From NCBI GenBank assembly GCA_963699825.1, contig CAVOVI010000004.1, positions 310,001 through 374,000 on the forward strand: a DNA stretch of 64,000 bases, written 5' to 3'. Each line of letters begins with the position of its first letter. The stretch's first letter is position 1. The notes beneath the pieces were generated by a model. That model made no database searches. It saw only the letters and a program-made list of their open reading frames with translations, and was not told the origin of the DNA. Both the position numbers and the translations under genes were made by a program. The stretch is from SPDF01 sp963699825 (GTDB taxonomy: Bacteria; Gemmatimonadota; Gemmatimonadetes; Gemmatimonadales; GWC2-71-9). Of this stretch, positions 9,123-18,491 are shown piece after piece.

Positions 9123-10152
9123 ATGTCGAATCTCCCCGCCCCGCGGCCCCGCCGTACGCTGCCAGACATCGCCCCCGTCACCTGGGAGCATCCCGCCGAC
9201 CGGGCCGCGCTGCAGGCGCTTCGAGCCCTTCCGGGCGTGGATGAAGTCATCCGGAAGGTGTTGGCGCTTCTCGGCGGCGAGCGCGGCATCCGGCTGCTCT
9301 TCCAGGCGAACGCGGTCCGCGTCGGACCGACCCAGTTCCCTCGCCTCTGGCACATGCACATCGAGAACTGCGCCACCTTCGGGTGGGAGAAGGTTCCCGA
9401 GGTGTACGTCACCCAGACGCCGATCTTCAACGCGGGCGCGTACGGCGTCGACGATCCGTTCATCGTGCTCCACTCCGCCGCCCTCGAGATTCTCGACGAG
9501 GACGAGATCCTCGACTCTGCTCGCGCACGAGCTCGGTCACGTGATGAGTGGTCACGCCCTCTACCGGACCATCGCCGCGATCCTGGCGCTGGTCAGCCTC
9601 GGCGCCCTGCCGATGCTCGCCGGGATCGCCCTCCTGCCGATCAAGCTCGCGTTCCTGGAGTGGAGCCGGAAAGCGGAGCTGTCCGCCGATCGCGCCGGAC
9701 TGCTCGGTGTTCAGGATGTCATGGTGGCTCAGCGCCTCGACCTCAAGATGGCGGGCGGCGGCCGCGGTGAGTTCTTCACCGACGCCGACTTGAACCTGGA
9801 CGCCTTCATGGCGCAGGCGCACGAGTACGTCAACACCAACGAAGGCCTCGACATCGTCTACAAGGTGCTGCACACGCTTGGCGTCACCCACCCGATGCAT
9901 ACGGTGCGCGCCGCCGAGGTCCAGAAGTGGGTGGCGGCGGGCGACTACGAACGGATCCTGGCCGGCGAATACGTGCGCCGCGGCAGCCCCGAAGATCAGC
10001 GGCCCTACACCGAGCACTGGAAGGACGCCAAGGAGTACTACTCCGACGCGGCAAAGGACTTCGGCCAGCAGGTGGGCGATGCCGTCCGGAGCACCGCCAG
10101 CAAGGCCGCCGAGGCGTTCCGCAACGCACAGAAGCGCGGCTCGAGCGCGTGA
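9123..10152 (+). CDS. M48-family zinc metallopeptidase (one frameshift)
   Basis: The protein carries the zinc-binding motif HELGHVMSGH and the third-ligand region ELSADRAG, between which lie one or two hydrophobic helices (IAAILALVSLGALPMLAGIALL). This places it among HtpX/Ste24-like M48 peptidases, here about 342 residues and probably membrane-attached. The frame shifts just before the HELGH motif at about 9514-9520; one extra base explains it. The C-terminus is helical and charged. It overlaps purD by four bases (GTGA). The ECF-type promoter upstream suggests induction by envelope stress, a usual setting for M48 quality-control proteases. Confidence 0.82.
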
Positions 10153-11433
10153 AGATCCTGATCGTCGGCGGCGGGGGCCGCGAACACGCAATCACGTGGG
10201 CGCTGCACCGCGAGAACCCCGCCGCCGAACTCGCCGCCGCCCCGGGCAATCCGGGCATCGCCTCTCTCGCCACCCTCCTCCCCATCCCAGCCGATGACAT
10301 CGACCGCCTCACCGAGGCGGCGGTGTCGGGCAAGTTCGACCTGACCGTCGTCGGCCCCGAGGTGCCGCTGGCGCTCGGCCTGGCCGATCGGCTTCGCGCC
10401 AAGGGGCGGCGGGTCTTTGGCCCATCCGCGGCCGCGGCGGCGGTGGAAGCCTCCAAGGCCTTCTCCAAGGAGGTCATGGAAGCGGCCGGCATTCCCACGG
10501 CGGCGAGCCGGACGTTCACGGACTTGTCCGCTGCGCTGGCGTACATCGATCGGCACGCCGAGCCGCTGGTCGTGAAGGCGTCGGGGCTCGCTGCCGGGAA
10601 AGGGGCCATCGTCTGCGCCACCCGTGCAGAGGCATCGGCCGCGGTGCGTGCGATGCTCGGCGACGGCCGCTTTGGGGATGCCGGAAAGACCGTCGTCATC
10701 GAGGCGTTCCTCGTGGGTGAGGAACTTTCCGTGCTGGGGCTCACCAACGGGGAAGAGGTCACGCTCCTCCCCGCCTCACAGGATCACAAGCGACTCGGGG
10801 AAGGTGATTCCGGACCGAACACGGGTGGCATGGGCGCGTATGCGCCTGTCACGCCGGCCACCCCCGCCCTGCTCCAGCGAATCAACGACGAGGTCATGCT
10901 CCCGGCACTGGTCGAGCTCGATCGCCGCGGCGCCCGGTTCGAGGGATGCCTCTATGCCGGGATCATGGTGGACCCGACCGGGGCGCCGTTCGTAGTGGAG
11001 TTCAACTGCCGCTTCGGGGACCCGGAGACGCAGGTGGTCCTACCGATGCTTGCCTCCGGGCTGACCGATGCGATGGTCCGGATCGCGGAGGGGAAAGCAC
11101 GCCGGCCCGCTGGACGTGCAACCGGTCGCTTCCGTGACCACCGTGCTGGCGGCCCAGGGGTATCCTGACGCCCCTCAGAAGGGCGCGGCCATTTCCCTGC
11201 CGGCGGAACTCCCGGCGGGGGTGACCGTCTTTCACGCGGGGACGGCCCTCGACGCCGAGGGCCTGCTCCGCGTATCAGGAGGCCGGGTGCTCAACGTGAC
11301 CGCCGTGGCACCGACGTTCGACGCGGCACAGTCCAAGAGCCGCGCCGGAGCCGAGGCCATCTCGTTCGACGGAAAGGTCTGGCGGCGGGACATCGGGTGG
11401 CGGGAGGCGGCACGGCAGCAACGCAAGAGTTGA
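10149..11433 (+). CDS. purD: Phosphoribosylamine-glycine ligase (one frameshift)
   Basis: The enzyme joins glycine to phosphoribosylamine, the second step of purine synthesis. Clear marks are the GTG-started KILIVGGGGREHA, the ATP-grasp segment VVKASGLAAGKGAIV, GPNTGGMGAYAP and EFNCRFGDPETQ. After RIAEGK the frame shifts at the AAA at 11094-11096; dropping one A continues into HAGPLDVQPVASVTTVLAAQG and gives 427 residues, normal for PurD. The start overlaps the M48 stop (GTGA). Loss of purD would cause purine auxotrophy, so the shift is most likely a sequence error. Confidence 0.92.
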
Positions 11434-11508
11434 GTTGTTGGGGTGCCCGACTCGGGGGCGGCATCTTACTCTTCAGTGGTCGACTTATTTCTCAACCACG
11501 GAGTCCCC

Positions 11509-11865
11509 ATGCGTAGTTGCGCTGTCGCGGTGGCATTTCTCACTCTCGCTGCCTGCACCCCTGAATCCCCCGGTGGTCCCTCGCTCCCGCCCAGCGACAT
11601 CCTGATCGTCCCCGACGCCTCGACGAAGGGCGCCGCAGCCTACGACCCGAATCCGAAGACGGTCAGCCTGGCCACCCACGCCAAGGTCATCTGGGCGAAT
11701 GACGATGGGTTGCAGCACACCGTCACGGCGGACGGCGGAGCGTTCGATTCCGGCAACATCAACAGCGGCGAGGCCTGGGGCCACACCTTCACGGCAACGG
11801 GGACCTATGCGTATCACTGCGCCATCCACCCGACCATGGTCGGCACGCTGGTGGTCACTCCATAG
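11509..11865 (+). CDS. Plastocyanin-like cupredoxin lipoprotein
   Basis: This is a 118-residue exported protein with a lipobox (LTLAAC) and a single cupredoxin fold. The type I copper ligands are visible: His in LQHTVT, then Cys-His-Met in YHCAIHPTM. It should carry electrons in the periplasm or at the outer membrane. I chose the ATG at 11509 because it begins the signal peptide and has GGAG five bases upstream; the frame is open further upstream without signal features. It stands alone between purD and mutM, with no partner oxidase nearby. Confidence 0.85.
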   Translation: MRSCAVAVAFLTLAACTPESPGGPSLPPSDILIVPDASTKGAAAYDPNPKTVSLATHAKVIWANDDGLQHTVTADGGAFDSGNINSGEAWGHTFTATGTYAYHCAIHPTMVGTLVVTP

Positions 11866-11930
11866 GGCTCGCGCCGCACCAATGCCGCGCAGCCAGGCGA
11901 GCTCCCCGATGAAGGCGGGATCCGGCGCGC

Positions 11931-12755
11931 GTGCCTGAACTCCCCGAGGTCGAGACCATCGTGCGCGACATCCGGCCCGAAGTCCTGGGCCGCACCGTGG
12001 TGCGCGCTGCGCTTTCGCATTCCGATGTGCTGCACGGGGTCACCCGCCCCACCCTGCTCCGCGGCCTCGCCGGGGCCACCATTGGGGATCTCTTTCGGCG
12101 GGCCAAGCACGCGGTCTTCGTGCTGGGGAAACGACGGCTCGTCGTGCAGCCGGGGATGACCGGTGCGCTGCTCGTCCACGACGGCCCCCTGAGCGACGAG
12201 GAGGCCCGGTACGCGGTGCTCCGCGCCGTGCTGGATGATGGTCGGATCCTGGTCTACCGGGACGTTCGGCGCCTCGGGACGCTGCTCTGGCTCGATGCCA
12301 AGGGGTGGGCGGCGTATGATGCCGCCCTTGGACCGGAGCCGCTCGAGGACGCGTTCACCGTTGACATGATGCAGGCGAAGGTCGGGCGGACCCGGCAGTC
12401 GATCAAGAAGGCGCTCATGGACCAGAAGCTCCTCGCGGGCGTGGGGAACATCTACGCGAACGAGGCGCTCTTCGCCGCTGGGATCGACCCCTCGCGAGAG
12501 GCACGGCGGCTGTCGACGCCGGAGTGGAAATCCCTTCACCGGGAACTGGGACGCATCCTCTCGGCAGCCGTCTCCGGTCGGGGGAGCACCGTCCGGGACT
12601 ACCGCACCGGTACCGGCGAACAGGGGAAGTTCCAGCTCTCGTTGCTGGTCTACGGCCGCGAAGGCGAGCCGTGCGTCAACTGCGGGACGACGCTCGCCGG
12701 CACCCACGCGCTCGATGCGCGGATCACCGTCTTCTGCCACCGCTGTCAGGTCTGA
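11931..12755 (+). CDS. mutM: Formamidopyrimidine-DNA glycosylase
   Basis: This 274-residue base-excision repair enzyme removes 8-oxoguanine and formamidopyrimidines. After a GTG start it reads PELPEVETI, where Pro2 is the Schiff-base nucleophile and Glu3 the general acid. QSIKKALMDQ, GVGNIYANEALF and a C-terminal C2-C2 zinc finger (CVNCG and CHRC) follow. Length is normal and the gene intact. Its stop overlaps the start of the UvrC-like gene by one base (TGATG), pairing two DNA-damage proteins. Confidence 0.95.
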   Translation: MPELPEVETIVRDIRPEVLGRTVVRAALSHSDVLHGVTRPTLLRGLAGATIGDLFRRAKHAVFVLGKRRLVVQPGMTGALLVHDGPLSDEEARYAVLRAVLDDGRILVYRDVRRLGTLLWLDAKGWAAYDAALGPEPLEDAFTVDMMQAKVGRTRQSIKKALMDQKLLAGVGNIYANEALFAAGIDPSREARRLSTPEWKSLHRELGRILSAAVSGRGSTVRDYRTGTGEQGKFQLSLLVYGREGEPCVNCGTTLAGTHALDARITVFCHRCQV

Positions 12756-13885
12756 TGTCCCAACTCGCCGCCCTGCCGCTCGCCTCCGCCGACCTCGGCG
12801 CCCTGCGGGAACGCGTGCGCCTGCTCGCCGAGAATCGCCCGGCGGTCTATCGGATGATCGACCCCGCGGGCCGGTTGCTCTACGTCGGCAAGGCAAAGCG
12901 ACTCCGTGCCCGGCTGATGACCTACTTCCGTGCGAACTTCCCGGAGGACAAAGCGGCGCGCATTCTCCACGCCGCCGGGGACATCACCTGGGACTACGTT
13001 CACAGTGACTTCGCGGCGTGCCTCGGCGAACTGCGACAGATCAGGGAGTTCCGTCCGCCGTTCAACGTGGCCATGAACCGGACGAGGCGCGCCGTGTTCG
13101 TGAAGATCCTCGACTCGCCCGCCCCGAAGGTCTACCAGGGCGCCACCATCGGCAGGCAGGACGGCCGAGTGTACGGCCCCTTCCGCTCACGGGCACGGGT
13201 GGAATCGGCGATACGCGTGTTGAACGATCTGCTGGGCCTCAGGGACTGCGAGGCCCGGATGCCGATCGTCTTTGCGGACCAGGGGGACCTCTTCACGGCG
13301 GCGACCCAGGCGGCCTGCCATCGGCACGAGCTTGGGCAGTGCACCGGGCCGTGCGCAGGTCTGGTGAGCGAAGTGGACTACCGGCGTCGGATCGAGACCG
13401 CGGCGGCCTTTCTCGAGGGTCGCACCGTCCAACCGATCGACCGCGCCATCACCGCCATGCAGGAGTCTGCGGCGGCGCAGGACTACGAACGGGCCGCCAA
13501 GTGGCGGGAGCGGTTCGAGCACCTCGAGTGGCTCCTGGCGGCGACCGCGCGCTCACGAGCGGCGGTGGATCTCCTCACCTTCGTGTATCGCGACCCCGGT
13601 GTCTTCGGCGACGACCGCGCCTACCTGATCCGGCGGGGAACGGTGCGCGCATGCTACCCCTACCCCACGACGCCGATCGAACGGATTGCGTTCGGGGCGG
13701 TCGTGAAGGAGGAACTGGGCCGGGAGGAACCGGCCGCCGGCCCCCTCCCCCTCGAGGCCATCGACGAGATCCTGCTCTTGATGTCATGGTTCCGCGCACA
13801 CCCGGATGCACTCAAGCGGACGACGCCTCCTCGGCGAGTGGGCAGGAACAGTCAACCTAACCCGCGAATCCTTGTTCCATCCTGA
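12755..13885 (+). CDS. UvrC-like GIY-YIG protein without the C-terminal nuclease
   Basis: The N-terminal GIY-YIG nuclease domain (about residues 25-105) has AVYRM, LLYVGKAKRLRARL and a GELRQIREFRPPFN segment with the catalytic Glu. A cysteine-containing region (CHRHELGQCTGPC) follows, then a UVR-type helical hairpin. Full UvrC has about 600 residues with an RNase H-like nuclease and HhH tail; here the 376 residues stop after a short further region. It resembles Cho/YdjQ or the UvrC-like half of DnaQ fusions. It may nick DNA on one side of a lesion. It is translationally coupled to mutM. The last residues overlap the next promoter, so the true C-terminus could be slightly different. Confidence 0.8.
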   Translation: MSQLAALPLASADLGALRERVRLLAENRPAVYRMIDPAGRLLYVGKAKRLRARLMTYFRANFPEDKAARILHAAGDITWDYVHSDFAACLGELRQIREFRPPFNVAMNRTRRAVFVKILDSPAPKVYQGATIGRQDGRVYGPFRSRARVESAIRVLNDLLGLRDCEARMPIVFADQGDLFTAATQAACHRHELGQCTGPCAGLVSEVDYRRRIETAAAFLEGRTVQPIDRAITAMQESAAAQDYERAAKWRERFEHLEWLLAATARSRAAVDLLTFVYRDPGVFGDDRAYLIRRGTVRACYPYPTTPIERIAFGAVVKEELGREEPAAGPLPLEAIDEILLLMSWFRAHPDALKRTTPPRRVGRNSQPNPRILVPS

Positions 13886-13911
13886 AACTATCCAGGGACC
13901 GCCTCCGTATT
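13883..13911 (+). promoter_or_regulatory. ECF (sigma-W-like) promoter upstream of a secreted protein gene
   Basis: TGAAAC (13883-13888), 17 bases, CGTATT (13906-13911). It matches the copy at 9066-9094 in both boxes and spacing. It lies 33 bases before the ATG at 13944, leaving a short leader. Confidence 0.6.
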
Positions 13912-13943
13912 GGACTCGTCACCCAAACCAGATTGAGGTCCCG

Positions 13944-14403
13944 ATGTCCATTCGCACCGTAGTCCTGAGCGCCGCCCTCCTGGCGGCCCCCGCCGCGCTC
14001 GTGGCCCAGTCCGGGGCCACCGACGCCCCTGCCCCTGCCCCACAGGTCCACCCCAAGGTGGGCAACGAGACGGAGCTGGGCCGCCAGTACACGCATTGGC
14101 TCTACACCGCGCAGTTTGACAGCCTCTTCGCGCACATGCGGGAAGAGACCCGTACCGCGCTGGGCAGCCCGGACGAGATGGCCGCCAAGTTCGACGGGTT
14201 CACCGCACAGATGGGGGAAGAGACCAAGCTGCTGGGCGAGATGGTCGTGATGCGAAAGGGGAAGTCCACAGTACTGGCGCACCGCGGAGTTTTCGATGGC
14301 CCCGGAGCCGATCCAGATCCGCTGGGTCATCGTGGACGGGGAGATCTGGGGCATCGGGATCAACCCGGCGAGCCAGGCCCCTCCAATCGATCCGGACCAG
14401 TAG
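13944..14403 (+). CDS. Small secreted protein of unknown function (one frameshift)
   Basis: The product has a clean signal peptide (residues 1-22, ending LVAQS) and a short Ala/Pro linker, then a compact domain beginning ELGRQYTHWLY. The pattern of a helix followed by strands recalls DUF3887/NTF2-like domains, but this is not firm. The frame shifts at about 14264-14270; one extra base removed gives QYWRTAEFSMAP, then IRWVIVDGEIWGIGI and a stop at 14401-14403 (152 aa). An ECF-type promoter precedes it, so it may belong to an envelope-stress regulon. Confidence 0.7.
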
Positions 14404-14406
14404 CGG

Positions 14407-14898
14407 CTATTCGTCTCCCGCCGCGAGCAGGGGCACCAGGCGCGCCCGCGGCGGGAGGCCGGCCTCCAGTTCCATGATCCCGACGGAGGGCGGGAGATCG
14501 AAGCGGCGGGCCCCCGCCCCTCCCGGGTTCATCGCCGTGACGGTGATGTCGACGGTGGCCAGCAGCGGGCGGTGGGTATGCCCGAAGATCAGCACGTCCG
14601 CATCGGGGAAGGCCGCGTTCAGCGCCTCGGGAGTGGGACTGCCGAACTGATTGCCGTGCGTCACCACGATCCGGATGCCCTCGAGTTCCAGTTCCGCCAC
14701 CTGCGGCACCTTCGCGCGCACATCCCAGTCATCGGTGTTGCCGTAGACGGCCGTCACCGGGGCGATCGCTTCCAGCTCGGTCAGGATGTCGAGCGGGCCA
14801 ATGTCCCCGGCGTGGAGAATGTGGTCCACCTCGCGGAAGACCTCGAACACCTCCGGGCGTAGCAGACCGTGGGTGTCTGAAATGATGCCAAGGCGCAT
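14407..14898 (-). CDS. YfcE/MJ0936-type metallophosphodiesterase
   Basis: The 163-residue protein has the four metal-binding motifs of the family in order: GIISDTHG at the N-terminus, HAGDIG, VYGNTDDWD and FGHTHRP. Relatives hydrolyse phosphodiesters in vitro; the physiological substrate is usually unknown. I chose the ATG at 14898 because a G-rich ribosome-binding run ends a few bases upstream and the family begins exactly there; an in-frame ATG seven codons earlier would bury that site. It is convergent with the small secreted protein. Confidence 0.88.
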   Translation of the reverse strand: MRLGIISDTHGLLRPEVFEVFREVDHILHAGDIGPLDILTELEAIAPVTAVYGNTDDWDVRAKVPQVAELELEGIRIVVTHGNQFGSPTPEALNAAFPDADVLIFGHTHRPLLATVDITVTAMNPGGAGARRFDLPPSVGIMELEAGLPPRARLVPLLAAGDE

Positions 14899-14920
14899 AC
14901 ATCCCCCCCCAAAAAGCATT

Positions 14921-14992
14921 CACGAAAGCACGAAAGGAGGAAAGCACGAAAGCAGCCGAAGTGTTCTTTCGTGTTTTCGTGCCTTCGTGGTC
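14921..14992. repeat. TTTCGTG-type heptamer array with inverted arms
   Basis: The left arm has three CACGAAAG-type units and the right arm three TTTCGTG-type units, mostly spaced eight bases apart, so the whole can fold into an imperfect hairpin. A second, direct-only array lies at 23341-23362. It fills the gap between two minus-strand genes; function is unknown. Confidence 0.6.
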
Positions 14993-15011
14993 TCAGTGCC
15001 GTGCCGGAACT

Positions 15012-15608
15012 TCAGGCCGGATCATCGCCACCCCAGCGCGGCGCGATGTCGATGCCGAGCTCCAACTGGTCGAGCACCCGCTGCACGATGAAGTCCACCA
15101 GTTCGCTGATGGCGGTCGGGCGGTGATAGAAGCCAGGCGCTGCCGGAATGACGACGCCGCCCGCCTCGGTCAACGTGGTGAGGTTGCGCAGATGGATCAG
15201 CGACAGCGGCGTTTCACGCGGGACGACGATCAGCTTCCGTCGCTCCTTGAGCGCCACATCGGCGGCGCGTTCCACCAGCGACCGGCTCGAGCCCTGCGCG
15301 ATCGCCGAGACCGTTCCCATGGAACAGGGGCAGATGACCATCCCGGCCCATTTGGCGGATCCCGAGGCGGGCTTGGCCCCACGATCAGTGTCCGGATAGA
15401 CCGTCACGCTGCTCCAGTCCCCACCGGTGGCGCGCTGCAGGCCGTCGAGGTCGGTGATGCCGCATTCCGCCTCGAGCAACCGCTGGCCGTGACTCGTCAC
15501 GATGAGCCAGACCGGCAACTTCCGCGTGGCCAGCACCTCCAGGAGCCGGACCGCATACGGCGCCCCGGACGCACCGGACACCGCCACCACGATCGGGAGC
15601 TGGCTCAC
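15012..15608 (-). CDS. UbiX-family flavin prenyltransferase
   Basis: The 198-residue protein is a typical UbiX/Pad1 homologue: VVAVSGASGAPYAVRLLE at the start, PCSMGTVSAIAQGSS, and the conserved VPRETPLSLIHLRNL. The family makes prenylated FMN, the cofactor of UbiD decarboxylases. A UbiD homologue lies just upstream in the same strand. Together with UbiA and MenG/UbiE homologues this fits the late futalosine menaquinone pathway (where the member is called MqnM), though ubiquinone-type assignment cannot be excluded by sequence. The GTG start overlaps a small upstream frame by four bases. Intact. Confidence 0.9.
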   Translation of the reverse strand: MSQLPIVVAVSGASGAPYAVRLLEVLATRKLPVWLIVTSHGQRLLEAECGITDLDGLQRATGGDWSSVTVYPDTDRGAKPASGSAKWAGMVICPCSMGTVSAIAQGSSRSLVERAADVALKERRKLIVVPRETPLSLIHLRNLTTLTEAGGVVIPAAPGFYHRPTAISELVDFIVQRVLDQLELGIDIAPRWGGDDPA

Positions 15609-15754
15609 CCGCCTCTCCGGTTCGCCGTCGGCGAACGCACCGGATGAGCCGGCGGCTTCGGCGGCGGCACCTGCCGCTTCTGGACCGGTGGGGTCCCCTT
15701 CTTCGGAATCCCGGGCTGCTTCGGCGCCGGGATCAGGCTCTCACGTTCTCTCAT
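15605..15754 (-). CDS. Possible 49-residue Pro/Lys-rich protein
   Basis: A short frame between the UbiD and UbiX genes starts with ATG and ends in a GTGA overlap with the UbiX start. It encodes a basic, proline-rich peptide without hydrophobic segments (PPVQKR, PPPKPPAHP). The exact four-base overlap argues for translation coupled to the next gene; the low-complexity composition argues for chance. No family is recognised. Confidence 0.35.
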   Translation of the reverse strand: MRERESLIPAPKQPGIPKKGTPPVQKRQVPPPKPPAHPVRSPTANRRGG

Positions 15755-15797
15755 ACCCTTCTCCGTTCTCAGTCCTCGGTGTTCAGTCCCCGCCCCT

Positions 15798-17596
15798 CTA
15801 CCACTTCCCCCGCTCCCTTTGTTCCAATCGATCCCCGAAATACTCCCCCCAGCGGCGATCGACCAGCCGGATCGTTTCCTCCGGCATCGTGACCGGCGGC
15901 GGATAGCCGGGCTTCCAGGTCGCATCGATGGCAATGCGGCCCCCGTAGACCGGCTTGGCGCCAACAAACTCCTGGCGCTCGAACATCATGTCCCGCGCCG
16001 GATCGAACCGGGTGAAGATTCCCCAGACGATGTTCCCCTCGTCGTCGAGATCCACGTCGTCGCTGACCGCCGCCACGAACTTGACCGGCCCCAGCCCCTC
16101 CCAACGGAGCAGCTTCTCCAGCACCACGCGCGGTTCGCTCTTCACCTGCACCACCACGAAGCCGCCATCCAGGACACGATGCGCGCCGATGCGCCGGTCG
16201 AACGACGAAGGGTCCTCGATCGCGGTCGGCGGCGCGTCGGGGGTCACCACCTCGCCGGTGGCGTCGAGCACCAGCTTGCTGCCGACATGCATCTCGAACG
16301 AGGTGTAGTCGAGGGTGTCGAGCGGTGCGATCGGCAGCAGCAGCATCCGGTCGCGCGGGTCGAAGCGGTGCCAGAGTTCGCGCAGGGTCCGACCAAAATT
16401 CCGCACCGGTACGTCATCCCGCACCATCACAACGCACTTGGTGAGCGCCAGCTGTCCGGTCCCGAGGAGGTTGAGCGCGGTCTTGAACGACTCCAGTGGG
16501 TGCCTCACCTTGACCGACACGGTGAGCAGATTGTGGAAGACCGCATCGTCGCTGGCGAAGAGGTCCACGACGTTCGGATTGACCACCCGAATGAGTGGGC
16601 CGATCATCTCGCCCGCGGCCAGCCCGATCCACTTGTCCTCCTGCGGCGGCTTGCCCGACCACCGCCCCAGGATAGATCGCGTTTCTCCGCCGCGTGACGG
16701 TCTTCACGTGGAACACGGGGAAGGGCGACGCTTCGGAGTAGTGGCCGTAGTGGTCGCCGAAGGGCCCCTCCATCCGCCGCTCCCCCGCCGGCACCACCCC
16801 TTCCAGCACGAAGTCGGCATTGGCGGGCACCGGCATCGAGATGCTCTTGCCCGGGGATGAACTCGGTCGCGCGCCCCCGCAGGAACCCGGCGAGTCCCAG
16901 TTCGTCGAAGTCTTCCGGGAGCGGGAGGATCGCGGAGAGCATCGTCATCGGGTCGCCGCCGAGGACCACGGCTGCTTCGAGCGCCTCACCGCGGCGCTCC
17001 GCCTCGTGGTGGTGCCCCCTTCCCCCCTTCATGCTCTGCCAGTGCATGCCGGTGGTCTTTTCGTCAAACACCTGCAGGCGATAGAGTCCGAAGTTCCGGA
17101 CTCCGTTGGCCGGATTGTGGGTGATCGTCGGCCCAAAGGTGATGAACGGCCCGCCGTCCCTCGGCCAGCTCCAGAGATTCGGGAGTCGATCGAGGCGGGG
17201 CGCCTCCACCACTTCCTGCACCGGCGCGCGGCTCACCATGCGGGGGCGCATGAAGCGCGCCCTGAGCAGCGTCGAGCGCAGTTCCCAGAACTTGCTCAGC
17301 GACGGTGGGTTCAGGCGCTGAAAGGTCTCGATCAGCTCGCGCCCGATCTGCTCGGGAGGCCGGCCGACGGCCATTTCCATGCGCCGAGCGGATCCGTACA
17401 GGTTCATGGCGAGCGGGAAGTCAGCGCCCTTCACCCGCTCGAAGAGCAGCCCCGGTCCATCCTGCCGAATGACGCGCTGGACGATCTCCGCCACCTCGAA
17501 CTTCGGATCCACCTCGGCCGTGACGCGCAGCAGTTCACCGCGCGCCTCGAGGTGACGCACAAAGTCCTGCAATCCATCGAAGCGGGGAGCGGTCAC
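15798..17596 (-). CDS. UbiD-family decarboxylase (two frameshifts)
   Basis: The protein is a prenyl-FMN-dependent (UbiD) decarboxylase of about 598 residues: an N-terminal DFVRHLEARGELLRV, central THNPANGVRNFGLYRLQ, PFGDHYGHYSE and a C-terminal half with the conserved KCVVMVRDDV region. Two shifts interrupt it, each at a GGGCAAG on the coding strand (16850-16852 and 16654-16656), where one G fewer restores the frame. The GTG at 17596 is preferred because it follows the UbiA stop by eight bases. It probably decarboxylates the prenylated naphthoate intermediate in menaquinone synthesis (MqnL role) using the UbiX product. Confidence 0.88.
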
Positions 17597-17603
17597 ACGG
17601 CGC

Positions 17604-18491
17604 TCACGTGAGTCGGTCGAGGAGGGCAAAGCTGAACACGGTCACCGACATCACCGCGTTCATCCGGAAGAACGCCGCATCAAGTCGCGAAAGATCGCCG
17701 GGCCGCACCAGCTGGTGCTCGTAGGCGAGGATCGCGGCAGCGACCGCGACCCCTGCATAGTACCACCATCCGAATCCCGCTCCCCAGCCGAAGAGGGCCA
17801 GCGCGGGGATCGTCGCGCCGTGGAGGAGCTTGGCCAGCAGTATCGCGCGTGACTCGCCGAGTCGGACCACGGCACTATGCAGGCCGCTCGCGCGGTCGAA
17901 GGCCGCGTCGGGCAGGGCGTAGAAGATGTCGAACCCCGCCACCCAGGTCGCCACTGCGATCGTGATGGCGAGGAGCAGCCAGGCCGGTTCGCTCCACGAT
18001 CCCGTGACCGCCAGCCACCCCCCGACCGGCGCGATGGCGAGGCTCATCCCGAGCCAGAGGTGGGGCCACCAGGTGAACCGCTTGGACAGACTGTACCCCA
18101 TGACCCAGACCAGCGCCACGGGGCTGAGCAGGAAGCAGAGGGGATTGAGCGACCAGGCTGCCCAGAGGAACAACCCGGCGGCCACCGCCACCGAGCCCCA
18201 CGCCTGGTGGACGGAGAGGACGCCGCGCGGAAGCTCCCGATTCTGGGTGCGGGGATTTCGCGCGTCGTAGGCACGATCGGCGATGCGGTTGAACCCCATG
18301 GCCACCCACCGGGCCGCCGTAAATGCCACCACGACCAGCCCGACCGTGCGCAGCGTCACCGGCGCCTGCAGCGAGGCGGCCAGGACGCCGACCAGCGCGA
18401 AGGGGAGCGCAAAGAGGGTGTGCGGCAACTTGACGAAGTTGACGTACCGCACGAGGAGCGATTCCCCGACGAAGGTCTGGCCTTCGTTCAC
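17604..18491 (-). CDS. UbiA-family prenyltransferase (menaquinone type likely)
   Basis: This integral membrane enzyme has about eight helices and 295 residues. The first Asp-rich motif is NRIADRAYDARNPRTQNREL and the second is DIFYALPDAAFD, both needed to bind Mg-prenyl diphosphate. It attaches the isoprenoid tail to an aromatic acid. In context (MenG upstream by a four-base overlap, UbiD and UbiX downstream) the substrate is probably the futalosine-pathway acid rather than 4-hydroxybenzoate, which is inference. The GTG start at 18491 was chosen for the GTGA overlap with the methyltransferase stop. Confidence 0.88.
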   Translation of the reverse strand: MNEGQTFVGESLLVRYVNFVKLPHTLFALPFALVGVLAASLQAPVTLRTVGLVVVAFTAARWVAMGFNRIADRAYDARNPRTQNRELPRGVLSVHQAWGSVAVAAGLFLWAAWSLNPLCFLLSPVALVWVMGYSLSKRFTWWPHLWLGMSLAIAPVGGWLAVTGSWSEPAWLLLAITIAVATWVAGFDIFYALPDAAFDRASGLHSAVVRLGESRAILLAKLLHGATIPALALFGWGAGFGWWYYAGVAVAAAILAYEHQLVRPGDLSRLDAAFFRMNAVMSVTVFSFALLDRLT

